Positions 49,299 to 58,394 of a stretch of 64,000 nt of DNA are shown piece after piece. The position numbers and the translations under genes are program-made. The first letter of the stretch is position 1. Every line of letters starts with the position of its first letter. The notes under the pieces were generated by a model. That model worked only from the letters and a program-made list of their open reading frames with translations. It did no database searches and was not told where the DNA came from. The stretch is from Mesobacillus jeotgali (GTDB lineage Bacteria; Bacillota; Bacilli; Bacillales; Cytobacillaceae), in assembly GCF_900166585.1 (NCBI RefSeq), contig NZ_FVZC01000008.1, positions 620,001 through 684,000 on the forward strand, written 5' to 3'.

Positions 49299-50474
49299 AT
49301 GACAACGAATCAAAAAACGAATTCCCGGCTCGACTATGGGCTGGTTACGATATTGATCCTTTTATTTCTTGCCAGCTGCATTGCCATTTACAGTGCCCAG
49401 ACAACGGGGCAGTATGGCTCTGAAAACTTTCTGATCAAACAGATTATCTGGTATGTCATCGGTGCCGGTATCATTACCGCAGTCATCACACTGGATTCGG
49501 ACCAGCTGCAAAAACTGAGCTGGTATGCGTACGGCTTTGGACTGGTGCTGCTGGCAGGGCTGATTGTTGCTCCATCAGGTATCGCGCCGGTCATCAATGG
49601 GGCAAAAAGCTGGTACAAGGTGCCGGCAATGGGGACTCTGCAGCCGTCTGAACTAGTCAAGGTGTTCATCATCCTGGCGCTTGCGCGGGTGATAGTCGAT
49701 CATCATCAGAAGTACCGCTTAAAGACTATCCAGACAGATTTATGGCTGCTGATTAAGATCGGCCTGGTGACACTGGCACCGCTCATGCTTGTCATGCAGC
49801 AGCCTGACCTTGGGACTTCACTTGTGTATATTGCCATTATGCTCGGGATGATTTTCATCTCAGGCATTACCTGGAAGCTGCTTGTCCCGATTTTTGGGAC
49901 AGGGCTGACATTGATATCGATCATTTTTTACTTTGTCATTTGGAAGCCGGAAATCCTGGAGAAATACCTTGGGGTAAAAGAGTACCAGTTTGGCCGGATC
50001 TATTCCTGGCTTGATCCATATAATTACCAGAGTTCAACGGGCTTCCAGCTGACGAGATCGTTACTGGCGATTGGCTCCGGCGAAACGGTAGGGAAGGGCT
50101 ATGGAACAAGGGAAGTATACCTTCCTGAGAGCCATACCGACTTCATCTTCAGCATCATCGGTGAGGAATTTGGCTTCGTTGGCGCAAGTATCCTTGTCAG
50201 CTTATTTTTCCTGCTGATTTACCAGATCACGAAAATTGGAATGGAGACCAAAAACGATTTCTACACCTATATTTGTGTCGGTGTCATCAGTATGATCACC
50301 TTCCACGTCTTCCAGAATATCGGCATGACAATCGGCCTCCTGCCGATCACGGGAATCCCGCTGCCATTCATCAGCTACGGGGGAAGCTCTTTGATGGGAA
50401 ACATGCTGGCAGTAAGCCTGATCTTTTCAATACGATACCATTACAAAAAGTATATGTTTTCGACTTCAACATAA
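49299..50474 (+). CDS. rodA: FtsW/RodA/SpoVE-family SEDS protein, RodA-like
   Basis: From ATG 49299 (AAAGGGGAA upstream) the protein has 391 residues and ten helices. Typical SEDS blocks are LITAVITLDSDQLQKL-like N-terminus, LQPSELVKVFIILALAR, MQQPDLGTSLVYIAIMLGMIF, the loop with YSWLDPYNYQSSTGFQLTRSL, ESHTDFIFSIIGEEFGFVG and LPITGIPLPFISYGGSSL. It polymerises peptidoglycan glycan strands with a class B PBP. The frame continues upstream to 49056, but that part lacks family features. The RodA/FtsW/SpoVE choice is uncertain. Confidence 0.85.
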   Translation: MTTNQKTNSRLDYGLVTILILLFLASCIAIYSAQTTGQYGSENFLIKQIIWYVIGAGIITAVITLDSDQLQKLSWYAYGFGLVLLAGLIVAPSGIAPVINGAKSWYKVPAMGTLQPSELVKVFIILALARVIVDHHQKYRLKTIQTDLWLLIKIGLVTLAPLMLVMQQPDLGTSLVYIAIMLGMIFISGITWKLLVPIFGTGLTLISIIFYFVIWKPEILEKYLGVKEYQFGRIYSWLDPYNYQSSTGFQLTRSLLAIGSGETVGKGYGTREVYLPESHTDFIFSIIGEEFGFVGASILVSLFFLLIYQITKIGMETKNDFYTYICVGVISMITFHVFQNIGMTIGLLPITGIPLPFISYGGSSLMGNMLAVSLIFSIRYHYKKYMFSTST

Positions 50475-50476
50475 AG

Positions 50477-50506
50477 GAGCAGGAATCATGTGATTCCTGC
50501 TCTTCT
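50477..50506. terminator. Bidirectional terminator between the rodA-like gene and gerC
   Basis: The stem GAGCAGGAATCA/TGATTCCTGCTC (only 0-2 loop bases) is followed by TTCTT. Confidence 0.8.
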
Positions 50507-51573
50507 TATTCAATAATCCCCACTTCTGTAATGATGACGTCCGTATTTACATGGACAGTCATATTCTTGTATCCATCTTCCCATCTTTTAAAATCAAAGC
50601 CTCTTGTTTTGCTTTTGACAAAATGACCGAATCCAACAGGATCGATTCCCTTCTCCTGAAAATCTTTGATCATCGCTGTGGCCTCTTTATTGACCTTCGC
50701 TTCAAATGCTTTTTCGATTTCTTTGACAACCGCTGGTGTTACCAGTTGCCCTGTATATTCACGGATCAGCCCATGTATCTTTATATCAACCGTTACACTG
50801 TATGGATTCCGTCTGACCACTTTCATTTTATGTTTTGAATCTAAATTCTTAATCAAAGCCGTGTCCTTACCTAATTCGAGTTTATATGATCCTTCACTGA
50901 ACTTATCTGTCAGCAGCTTGAAGAAAAACATTTTTTCTGGAGAGAGTTCGCCCATGAGTTTATCATCCTTGAATAGAGCAATTCCTACTATATCAATGAC
51001 TTCAGGCTCCACCTTTTTAAATATTGGGAGGTAGGGATCTTTCCCTTCCTGATAAAGATCAAGTAAATAGAGATGCATATTGGTCATGGGCAGATTTTTG
51101 GTTTTCATATTGTGCTCGATCAGTTGAGACAAATGAACGGCGTTGCCCCGGTTGCCATATGTACCAGTTAATATGCGTTTAGACGATTCATCTGCTACTG
51201 CAAAATAAACCCCTGCACCGATACTTGCGTCGCGCTGAAAGGCATCGGTAAAATCGTTGATTCCTTTTCTGGCAACATCCTTCCCAAACAACGCTATTTC
51301 CAGGGATCCTGTGACAATCGGCTGGGGAGATTTCCGCTGTACTTCCTGGACAAGATCCCTGGCACTTGCAGCCCTGGCAGAGTATGTGAAGTTGCCGATT
51401 TTTTTATCAGGATTGAATATGGGAATCATGATGGTACCTTCAATCAAGTCATCCTCAACCATGTCATAGCCCACGCCCATTTCAATATTGACATCATCAA
51501 TAATTTCTTTTTCCACACAGCCTGAAAGGAGGACGGCCGAAACAGTGAGCAGAAATAGTTTTTTAATTATCAT
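50506..51573 (-). CDS. gerC: Ger(x)C-family spore germination lipoprotein
   Basis: The protein has 355 residues: lipobox VLLSGCVEK (Cys 19), then the GerC core EIIDDVNIEMGVGYDMVEDD, ARAASARDLVQEVQRKSPQP, EIALFGKDVARKGI and the C-terminal GLIREYTGQLVTPAVVKEIE. It is the C subunit of a nutrient germinant receptor in the spore inner membrane. It overlaps the gerB gene by 11 bases. Which nutrient is sensed cannot be told. Confidence 0.9.
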   Translation of the reverse strand: MIIKKLFLLTVSAVLLSGCVEKEIIDDVNIEMGVGYDMVEDDLIEGTIMIPIFNPDKKIGNFTYSARAASARDLVQEVQRKSPQPIVTGSLEIALFGKDVARKGINDFTDAFQRDASIGAGVYFAVADESSKRILTGTYGNRGNAVHLSQLIEHNMKTKNLPMTNMHLYLLDLYQEGKDPYLPIFKKVEPEVIDIVGIALFKDDKLMGELSPEKMFFFKLLTDKFSEGSYKLELGKDTALIKNLDSKHKMKVVRRNPYSVTVDIKIHGLIREYTGQLVTPAVVKEIEKAFEAKVNKEATAMIKDFQEKGIDPVGFGHFVKSKTRGFDFKRWEDGYKNMTVHVNTDVIITEVGIIE

Positions 51574-52660
51574 TTTTACTTCTCACCTTCTTGGCGATGA
51601 ATGTGCCGATAAATAAAATTGGTATATAAATATAGGTCAATGCGAAGCCGATTTTTGCGGTCCAATCATTCAGTAAATTAATTTTGGCACGACTATCAAA
51701 AAATAACATCGCAAACAAACTGATGAGCGCGAGAAGAATGACGCCTTTTTTTTGCTGCAGCTTGAATGCCCTTTTTAAAATCATGCTGGAACCCCATAAT
51801 GCTATGCATATATTTGGCAGGATGACCAAGTTCCAGTTGGCAATTCCGATGTATTCAAACCTTTCGACGAACGGCATGGTAACGATTTTCCACATTTCCA
51901 GGGTGGCCCAGATGGATTTGGCCAACTGGGCTTCTGAAAAATAAACAAAAGTAATAATAGCGAGAGCTGTGTAAATAATCGTTGTCAAAAATACACCCAA
52001 ATGAGCCCATTTTTGGGACTTTGGCGCATCTTTGATAAATGGATAGAAAAAGAGCGGGACTTCGAATCCAATATAGGTGAGTGCCATATTATAGGCACCC
52101 ATAGATAACTCTTTAATAGAATGATCGAATACCGGCAGAAGATTTCTAAAATCTGCATATTTTAAAGCAAAAAAGAATGTAAGAAGAAGATAACTTGGCA
52201 GGACGAGACAGAAAAAAGCAATCCCGGTTACTGTACGAAATCCCCCGAACACGATATAGACAGACAGAATCATAAAAACGAAACTATACCAGAACACACT
52301 GATTTCGGGAAACATCCAAACCTGGATTACTTCCAGATATGTCCGCAAGACCGCCAGAATTAATATCATGAGATAAACGATGAATAAAGAACTTAAAGCA
52401 GCGCCGATTTTCTTCCCGAATACAAAAGCGTTTGCAGCTACAATATCCCCATTAACTGTTCCGCAGATTTTATAGATCATCCATATGATAATGTGGATGC
52501 TAAAACCAGCAGCCAGGACGGACATCCAGGCATCATATCCAGCATCCTTGGCAATGATGCGCTGATAACCAAGCACTCCTATGCCGATTTGCATGGACAT
52601 AATCAAATAGAGAACGAGAAAAGGGGAAATCTGCAATCTTTCTGGTACTTGCTGCTGCAT
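51563..52660 (-). CDS. gerB: GerB-family spore germination permease
   Basis: The protein has 365 residues and ten membrane helices of the APC superfamily. ISPFLVLYLIMSMQIGIGVLGY, DAWMSVLAAGFSIHIIIWMIY, MFPEISVFWYSFVFM and FFYPFIKDAPKSQKWAHL are typical of GerB/GrkB germinant-receptor permeases. GGAGG lies 9 bases before ATG 52660. Middle gene of gerA-gerB-gerC. Confidence 0.9.
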   Translation of the reverse strand: MQQQVPERLQISPFLVLYLIMSMQIGIGVLGYQRIIAKDAGYDAWMSVLAAGFSIHIIIWMIYKICGTVNGDIVAANAFVFGKKIGAALSSLFIVYLMILILAVLRTYLEVIQVWMFPEISVFWYSFVFMILSVYIVFGGFRTVTGIAFFCLVLPSYLLLTFFFALKYADFRNLLPVFDHSIKELSMGAYNMALTYIGFEVPLFFYPFIKDAPKSQKWAHLGVFLTTIIYTALAIITFVYFSEAQLAKSIWATLEMWKIVTMPFVERFEYIGIANWNLVILPNICIALWGSSMILKRAFKLQQKKGVILLALISLFAMLFFDSRAKINLLNDWTAKIGFALTYIYIPILFIGTFIAKKVRSKNDN

Positions 52661-52679
52661 TATTCATAACCTCCAATTC

Positions 52680-54224
52680 TCATTCATCGATGTCCTTCTT
52701 TTCCTTCGCTTTTTTCTCATTAAAGCGTTTGGGATTTTCGGTTCTCAAATATTGTGGCCGGTTGTACTGCATGGTAAAAGGGAGACGGATGATTGCATCT
52801 TTAAAGTCAGTGACCCTTGGCGGGTAAAGAGGCTCCAAAAAGGGCCTTCCCAGTGATGTCAGTCTAATTAGGTGAGTCAGAAGGAATGAAAATGCGACAA
52901 CGATCCCAAGCAAACCCCAGAGTTCAGCAAAGAACAAGAAGGGGAAACGCAGCAGCCTGATTGTGTTGCCCATCCGGTAGACAGGTGTTGTAAACGATGC
53001 CAGTGCAGCCAGGGCAACGATGATCAGCAGTACGTTACTGGTCAGTCCGGCTTCAACGGAAGCTGTACCGATAACGATACCGCCTACGATACCGATTGTC
53101 TGGCCAACCTTGGTGGGCAGCCGGGCTCCTGCCTCACGCAATAGCTCAATCGTCAGCTCAAGGAATAATGCTTCCAGGATCGGAGGGAGCGGGATTTCCC
53201 TTCTCGACGTAATCAATGTGCTCAAAAGATCTTTTGGAATCAGCTCATAATGATAGGATAAAGTTGCCACATAAATGGGCGTAATCAGAATAGAGAACGC
53301 AACCGCAAATAATCGAATCAGACGGAAAAAAGAAGAGAGTAAATAATTCAGGAAATAGTCTTCAAATGAACCGAAAAATTCTACCAGTGTTGTTGGGCCA
53401 ATCAGCGCATGGGGTGATCCGTCGACAAGGATGGCGACTTTTCCTTCTGCAAGTATGGCGGCAATCCGGTCAGGCCTTTCCGTATCAAGCAACTGCGGGA
53501 AAGGGGAATTCTGATTGTCGGAAATTAACTGGACAATATAGGAGCTGTCTGTAATTTCGTCAAACTCAATCTCCTTTACGCGCTGGATCACGGTATTGAC
53601 ATTTTCCTTGTTCGTGATGCCCTCTATGTAAAGGATGGCGACACCGGATTTAGATATTGAGCCAACGGTATAATTTTCAATCACCAACTCTTTCACAGGA
53701 ACCCTTTTCCGAATCATATTAAGATTTTGGTCAATTGACTCGACAAAAGATTCTTTTGGACCGATGACGCTGAACTCTACTTCTGGCTGGCTAACTGACC
53801 GGACGATTTCCTTTTGCGCGGCAATGAAGGCAAAATACTTTTCTTCATTTTCCAGTGTTAGCAATACATATCCATTAAATAGCTTTGTTTCAATATCCTC
53901 GTTTTTGTCTGAAATTTGTACATCTGCAATAGGAAGAAGTTTTTTGACATCTGCAATGGTATGAAAATCGCCTTCAAGCAGGTTAGGAAGGGCATTGTTC
54001 TGAAGAACACTTTCGTCCACAAGAGTCGATATAAAGGAAAAACAAAATTTCTTTGCGCTCTTTTGGTTCACATAAAAAGTCTTTCGATAATCGTGCGACT
54101 TGAATAACAGGTTTTCCCACTCGTGGTCGTTTAGATATTGATCAGGCTTTTGGCCATTAGTATCCTGTCTTGCAGCTTCTTTTTGGATGTCTTCCATCAA
54201 TTTTTTCTTGAATAGCTTCTTCAT
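52680..54224 (-). CDS. gerA: GerA-family spore germination protein
   Basis: From ATG 54224 (GGAGAG upstream) the protein has 514 residues. The N-terminal cytoplasmic domain has DVQISDKNEDIETKLFNGYVLL and FSVIGPKESFVESIDQNLNMIRKRV; DGSPHALIGPTTLVEFFGSFEDYF precedes the membrane part. Then come helices with IPLPPILEALFLELTIELLREAGARLPT and IGIVGGIVIGTASVEAGLTSNVLLI. It ends in a Lys/Glu tail. It is the A subunit of a nutrient germinant receptor. The in-frame start at 54335 is not supported. Confidence 0.92.
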   Translation of the reverse strand: MKKLFKKKLMEDIQKEAARQDTNGQKPDQYLNDHEWENLLFKSHDYRKTFYVNQKSAKKFCFSFISTLVDESVLQNNALPNLLEGDFHTIADVKKLLPIADVQISDKNEDIETKLFNGYVLLTLENEEKYFAFIAAQKEIVRSVSQPEVEFSVIGPKESFVESIDQNLNMIRKRVPVKELVIENYTVGSISKSGVAILYIEGITNKENVNTVIQRVKEIEFDEITDSSYIVQLISDNQNSPFPQLLDTERPDRIAAILAEGKVAILVDGSPHALIGPTTLVEFFGSFEDYFLNYLLSSFFRLIRLFAVAFSILITPIYVATLSYHYELIPKDLLSTLITSRREIPLPPILEALFLELTIELLREAGARLPTKVGQTIGIVGGIVIGTASVEAGLTSNVLLIIVALAALASFTTPVYRMGNTIRLLRFPFLFFAELWGLLGIVVAFSFLLTHLIRLTSLGRPFLEPLYPPRVTDFKDAIIRLPFTMQYNRPQYLRTENPKRFNEKKAKEKKDIDE

Positions 54225-54326
54225 TGCACTCTCCGCCAATCTTGATTTACGTTTATCATTTCCGAAAATGGGAGGATTATGAAAGTCTTTTGAAGTTGTT
54301 AGGTTCAAAAGGTACGAAAAATAAAA

Positions 54327-54348
54327 AACCCGCAAATCATTGCGGGTT
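54327..54348. repeat. Left 22-bp direct repeat flanking the IS1182-like element (terminator hairpin)
   Basis: AACCCGCAAATCATTGCGGG plus TT, an inverted repeat (AACCCGCA/TGCGGGTT) identical in sequence to 55921-55942. Read on the minus strand it is followed by TTTTTTATTTTT, so it was an intrinsic terminator, probably for the siderophore-binding gene. The IS lies between the two copies. Confidence 0.88.
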
Positions 54349-55920
54349 CAGGCTGTCGAGAAACTCTCGACAGCCTATATTTTTTATTAATAACTTCATC
54401 AATTCACCGCGTTAATTTGTTATAATATTAGTAATACTACTGAGGATGGTGGATTGGATGTTCAGACCTAGAAGAGATTCACAAAATGAAGCTGAATTTG
54501 TTTTCATTGAAGACTTGGTCCCTGAGGACCACTTTCTACGAAAGGTTGATAAGTACATAGATTTTTCTTTTATCGAGAAAAAAGTCCGTCCATTTTATTC
54601 TGAGAATAACGGTCGCCCTTCGGACCCTATTATGCTTTTTAAGATGATGTTCATTGGTTATTTTTATGGCATTCGTTCTGAACGACAATTAGAACGGGAA
54701 GTTCAGATGAATGTTGCCTACAGGTGGTTCCTGGGTTTAAAGCTGAATGATCCAGTACTAGATCATTCGACAATCAGTTGGAATCGACGAAAACGTTTTA
54801 AGGATACGAACATCTTTCAAGAGATCTTTGATGAAATTGTCCTTCTGGCCATTAATCATAAAATGGTGGGTGGAAGGGTGTTATTTACTGACTCCACTCA
54901 CCTTAAAGCCAATGCAAATAAACACAAATTTACTCGTGAAGAAATCGAAATCGAGACTAGGGAATACATAGAAGAACTCAATAAAGCTGTTGATGAAGAT
55001 AGAACAAACCACGGAAAAAAGCACTAAAAGAAAGAGAGGAGGTGACAGAGACCAAGGAAATTCGAAAAAGTACAACCGATCCTGATTGTGGCTTCATGTC
55101 CAGAGATAATAAGCAGGAAATGTTCTGTTATCTGGACCACCGAACAACAGATATGAAGTTTAATATCATAACAGATGCCTATGTAACACCTGGAAATGTC
55201 CATGACTCTGTCCCTTACCTTTCTAGATTGGATCGTCAAATTGATCGTTTTGGATTTAAAGTAGAAGCTGTGGCGCTCGACTCAGGATATTTAACAAATC
55301 CAATTTGTAAAGGTCTACACGACCGAAGTATTTTTGGTGTAATTGCCCATCGGAGATATCAGCCAACAAAAGGTCTTTTCCCAAAATGGAAGTTTACATA
55401 TGACAAAGAACAAGACATCTATACTTGTCCTAATGACCAAGAGTTGGTTTACCGCACCACAACAAGAGATGGATACCGTGAATATAAGTCCGACTCTAAA
55501 AAATGTTCAGAATGCCCACTCCTGAAGGAGTGCACAAGATCAAAAAATAAACAAAAGGTCATAACTCGTCATGTGTGGGAGGACTTCAAGGAAAAGGTCC
55601 GCCTAAACAGACTCTCCCTCTCCGGAAAAATGCTTTATAAATATAGAAAAGAAAAAGTCGAGCGAAGCTTCGCAGATTCGAAAGAACTGCATGGGCTTCG
55701 CTATTGCCGGTTGCGGGGCTTACACAATGCGAGTGAGCAGGTGTTACTCACCGCAGCGTGTCAGAATATAAAAAAGATCGCCACACACCTAGCCAAGCTA
55801 GGATAATGGTGGCGATCAGTCGTTTCCTAACTCAAAAGGTGAATATGTCCATAAAAAAGAAAGTTACCCAATAAAAAAAAGCTTGTGGAAGAAAAAAATA
55901 GTACCTTTCTCCACAAGCTG
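54349..55920 (+). mobile_element. IS1182-like insertion sequence
   Basis: 1572 bp, bounded by the 22-bp direct repeats. The ends are imperfect inverted repeats: CAGGCTGTCGAGAAA at the left and CAGCTTGTGGAGAAA (read inward) at the right, 12 of 15 the same. Each end also folds on itself (AGGCTGTCGAGA/TCTCGACAGCCT at the left; AGCTTGTGGA/TCCACAAGCTT-like at the right). It carries one transposase in two overlapping frames. Confidence 0.85.
54446..55806 (+). CDS. IS1182-family transposase in two frames (programmed -1 shift or frameshift)
   Basis: The first frame (54446-55027) gives [44 protein letters not shown] and [14 protein letters not shown], then runs to a stop after HGKKH. The second frame continues [31 protein letters not shown] and the DDE-domain features [23 protein letters not shown] [26 protein letters not shown], the Cys pair [11 protein letters not shown], and the closing [19 protein letters not shown]. 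The join lies at GGAAAAAAGC (55013-55022), which contains the slippery heptamer A-AAA-AAG. A -1 slip there joins both frames cleanly, as does one missing A. The full product would be about 450 residues, normal for the family. Confidence 0.85.
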
Positions 55921-55942
55921 AACCCGCAAATCATTGCGGGTT
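55921..55942. repeat. Right 22-bp direct repeat flanking the IS1182-like element
   Basis: Exact copy of 54327-54348. The plus strand has TTTTTCG after it. On the minus strand the T tract that made it a terminator for the upstream-transcribed gene is now replaced by the IS end. Confidence 0.88.
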
Positions 55943-56166
55943 TTTCGATATGCGGGGGATAGTTTAATAAAATCTTGGGGGGATTTTATTAAATGATGCT
56001 TTCGTAAGGATAATGTTAAAATCCTAAAGCCGATTTTAACGTATATAAGGCCACTTTGCTGGTCGATATTAAGTTTTGCATGCTCTTTTCTCATAAGAGT
56101 CAAGTTTGCAAACAAAGTATGGCATTCAATCTTATGTTGTAATCAAGAGCAACAAATCAAAAGAGC

Positions 56167-57129
56167 CTATTTCAACATATGTTTTTCAAGATCATCCAGC
56201 ATCAAGTTTGCAGCCATTACGCCGCCGGCGGTATTCCAGATAGCATCATCTACCTTATGGACTTCACCTTTTTTCGCTACTTCAAGGTTTTGGAATAGAG
56301 GATCCTCGATCCAATCCTTTTCAACATCAGTTGCTTTGCCGTCGCCCTCATCATATGTGAAGTAGAACAGGATATCACCGTCCATCGCCGGGATCCTTTC
56401 CTTTGTTACACCTTTTTCAGCAAAGTCATCTTTATTCTGATTTTCTGGACGAGCAAGACCAATTTGTTCAAGGATTACTCCGGAGAATGAATCTTTGTGA
56501 TAAATACGTACATCGCCAGCCATGAAACGGACCATTGAGACCTCTGTATTTACTTTATCTCCAAGCTTTTCTTTTAAATCTTCGATGCGCTGATCATACG
56601 CTGCGAGTACTTCCTTGCCCTTTTCCTCTTTGTTTACAGCTTTTGCATAAAGCTCAAAGTTATTTTTCCAGTTTCCGCGAAGGTCCTCTGCAAAAACGGT
56701 AGGGGCGATCGCTTTTAGCTGCTCATAAATATCTTCCTGGCGCATTTTGTTGCCGATGATTAAATCTGGCTGCAGCGCAGCTATAGCTTCTACATTAACC
56801 TGGCTCTCGACACCGACAACCTGAACATCTTTCATATCTTCTGCGATGTGGTCATACCACGGGTCTCCAGTCCAGGATTGGACAGCTCCAACAGGAGTGA
56901 CTCCAAGTGCCAGAAGGGCTTCTGTTCCTTCATTTGTCAGGATGACAATCTTTTTGGGAGTCTTTTCCAGAGTAGTCGTACCCATTGCATGTTCAACTGT
57001 GTAGCTTTCTTCCTTTTGCTTAGGTTCCTCTGCTGTATCCTTAGCTTTTTCTTCACCGGTTCCGCATGCTGCCAGAAGCAGGATCGTGAACATGCTGATA
57101 AGCATAAGCAAATTTTTTGTGACTTTCAT
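56167..57129 (-). CDS. yfiY: Iron-siderophore-binding lipoprotein (YfiY-like)
   Basis: The protein has 320 residues: lipobox LLLAACGTG (Cys 22), a linker of Lys/Glu, then the class III binding-protein fold with MGTTTLEKTPKKIVILTNEGTEALLALGV, AIAALQPDLIIGNKMRQED, LEQIGLARPENQNKDDF and DAIWNTAGGVMAANLML. It matches the FeCT/YfiY group for hydroxamate-citrate siderophores. It is divergent from the permease operon with two Fur boxes between. AGGAGG precedes the start. Confidence 0.9.
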   Translation of the reverse strand: MKVTKNLLMLISMFTILLLAACGTGEEKAKDTAEEPKQKEESYTVEHAMGTTTLEKTPKKIVILTNEGTEALLALGVTPVGAVQSWTGDPWYDHIAEDMKDVQVVGVESQVNVEAIAALQPDLIIGNKMRQEDIYEQLKAIAPTVFAEDLRGNWKNNFELYAKAVNKEEKGKEVLAAYDQRIEDLKEKLGDKVNTEVSMVRFMAGDVRIYHKDSFSGVILEQIGLARPENQNKDDFAEKGVTKERIPAMDGDILFYFTYDEGDGKATDVEKDWIEDPLFQNLEVAKKGEVHKVDDAIWNTAGGVMAANLMLDDLEKHMLK

Positions 57130-57152
57130 ATGTATATCCTCCTAAATGTTAT

Positions 57153-57167
57153 TGATAATCATTTTCA
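57153..57167. promoter_or_regulatory. Fur box 1
   Basis: TGATAATCATTTTCA matches the 7-1-7 Fur consensus TGATAATNATTATCA at 14 of 15 positions. It lies 23 bases upstream of the yfiY start. Confidence 0.85.
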
Positions 57168-57218
57168 ATGACTGCATCCTTATGATAAAATGCAATTAGA
57201 TACGATGTCAATAATAAT

Positions 57219-57233
57219 TGATAATGATTTTCA
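57219..57233. promoter_or_regulatory. Fur box 2
   Basis: TGATAATGATTTTCA matches the 7-1-7 Fur consensus at 14 of 15 positions. It lies between the divergent yfiY and yfiZ genes, so both are probably repressed by Fe-Fur. Confidence 0.85.
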
Positions 57234-57389
57234 TCATCAATGAAGTTTTTGTGAACATGTTACTGAACGGGTGAAAAACAGCTTCTTTTTACGTAAAGTT
57301 GAAATGAACAAAATAAGCATCTTTTGAAGATTCTATTTTAGAATTTTCAAAGCTTAGTTATTAGTATTAGGGAAAGAAAGGTAGACATC

Positions 57390-58394
57390 ATGCTTGTGAA
57401 AACCAATGGGCAAAGATGGATCGGGTTAATGGCGGCCATCTTATTAATTTTATTTTTAATATCCGCAAGTATCGTCTATGGCTATACAGATACATCATGG
57501 GACACAGCTTTTGCTGCTTTCACCAACTATGATGGTTCGAATGAACATATTATCATTCAATCCGTCCGGCTGCCGCGCGCTCTGATTGCAGCTGCTGTCG
57601 GTGCCAGCCTGGCGATTGCCGGTGTCCTGATGCAAACATTGACGAAAAACCCGCTTGCTTCACCAGGAATTTTTGGCGTCAATGCCGGAGCTGGATTCGC
57701 TGTGGTAGTAGCTGTGACGATGTTTTCAGTCAGCAGTCTTCAGGCATTTGCATGGATATCCTTTTTTGGTGCTGCACTGGCGGCTCTAAGCGTCTATGTG
57801 ATTGGTTCTGCTGGCCGTGAAGGTTTGACTCCGATGAAGTTGACACTTGCAGGGGCAGCGATGTCAGCGATGTTTTCATCCTTCACTCAGGGTTTGCTCG
57901 TACTCGATGAAGCAGCGCTGGAACAGGTTCTCTACTGGCTTGCGGGCTCTGTCCAGGGGCGCAGGCTGGAAACTCTCATCAGCGTCCTGCCTTATTTAGC
58001 ATTTGGCTGGCTGGCAGCAATCCTTATTTCCTCAAAAATGAACGTTTTATCAATGGGTGAGGATGTAGCAAAGGGGCTTGGTTTGAATACAGGTCTTGTA
58101 AAGCTTGCTGCAGGCGTGATCATTGTTCTTCTATCTGGCGGAGCTGTTGCGGTAGCAGGACCTATTGGATTTATAGGAATTGTCATTCCCCACTTGACAA
58201 GGGCGGTGGTCGGCATTGATCACCGCTGGGTGATACCTTTCTCGGCGCTATTTGGAGGAATGCTGTTATTGGCGGCGGATATCGCTGCCCGATACGTATT
58301 GATGCCGCAGGAAATTCCTGTGGGTGTCATGACGGCGATGATTGGGACTCCATTTTTCATTTATATAGCGAGAAAGGGGTTCAATGGAAAATGA
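57390..58394 (+). CDS. yfiZ: Siderophore ABC transporter permease (FecCD family, YfiZ-like)
   Basis: The protein has 334 residues and about nine or ten helices. SVRLPRALIAAAVGASLAIAGVLMQTLTKNPLASPGIFGVNAGAG-type opening (seen as VRLPRALIAAAVGASLAI and KNPLASPGIFGVNAGAG) and PIGFIGIVIPHLTRAVVGIDHR (coupling helix for the ATPase) are typical. It forms a heterodimeric channel with the next gene. ATG 57390 follows GAAAGG. Overlaps the next gene by ATGA. Confidence 0.92.
   Translation: MLVKTNGQRWIGLMAAILLILFLISASIVYGYTDTSWDTAFAAFTNYDGSNEHIIIQSVRLPRALIAAAVGASLAIAGVLMQTLTKNPLASPGIFGVNAGAGFAVVVAVTMFSVSSLQAFAWISFFGAALAALSVYVIGSAGREGLTPMKLTLAGAAMSAMFSSFTQGLLVLDEAALEQVLYWLAGSVQGRRLETLISVLPYLAFGWLAAILISSKMNVLSMGEDVAKGLGLNTGLVKLAAGVIIVLLSGGAVAVAGPIGFIGIVIPHLTRAVVGIDHRWVIPFSALFGGMLLLAADIAARYVLMPQEIPVGVMTAMIGTPFFIYIARKGFNGK

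Noticed and set aside
55864..56115. Minus-strand 83-codon frame at the IS1182-like right end
   Set aside because: It spans the IS end and the target repeat, has no SD and no recognisable features.
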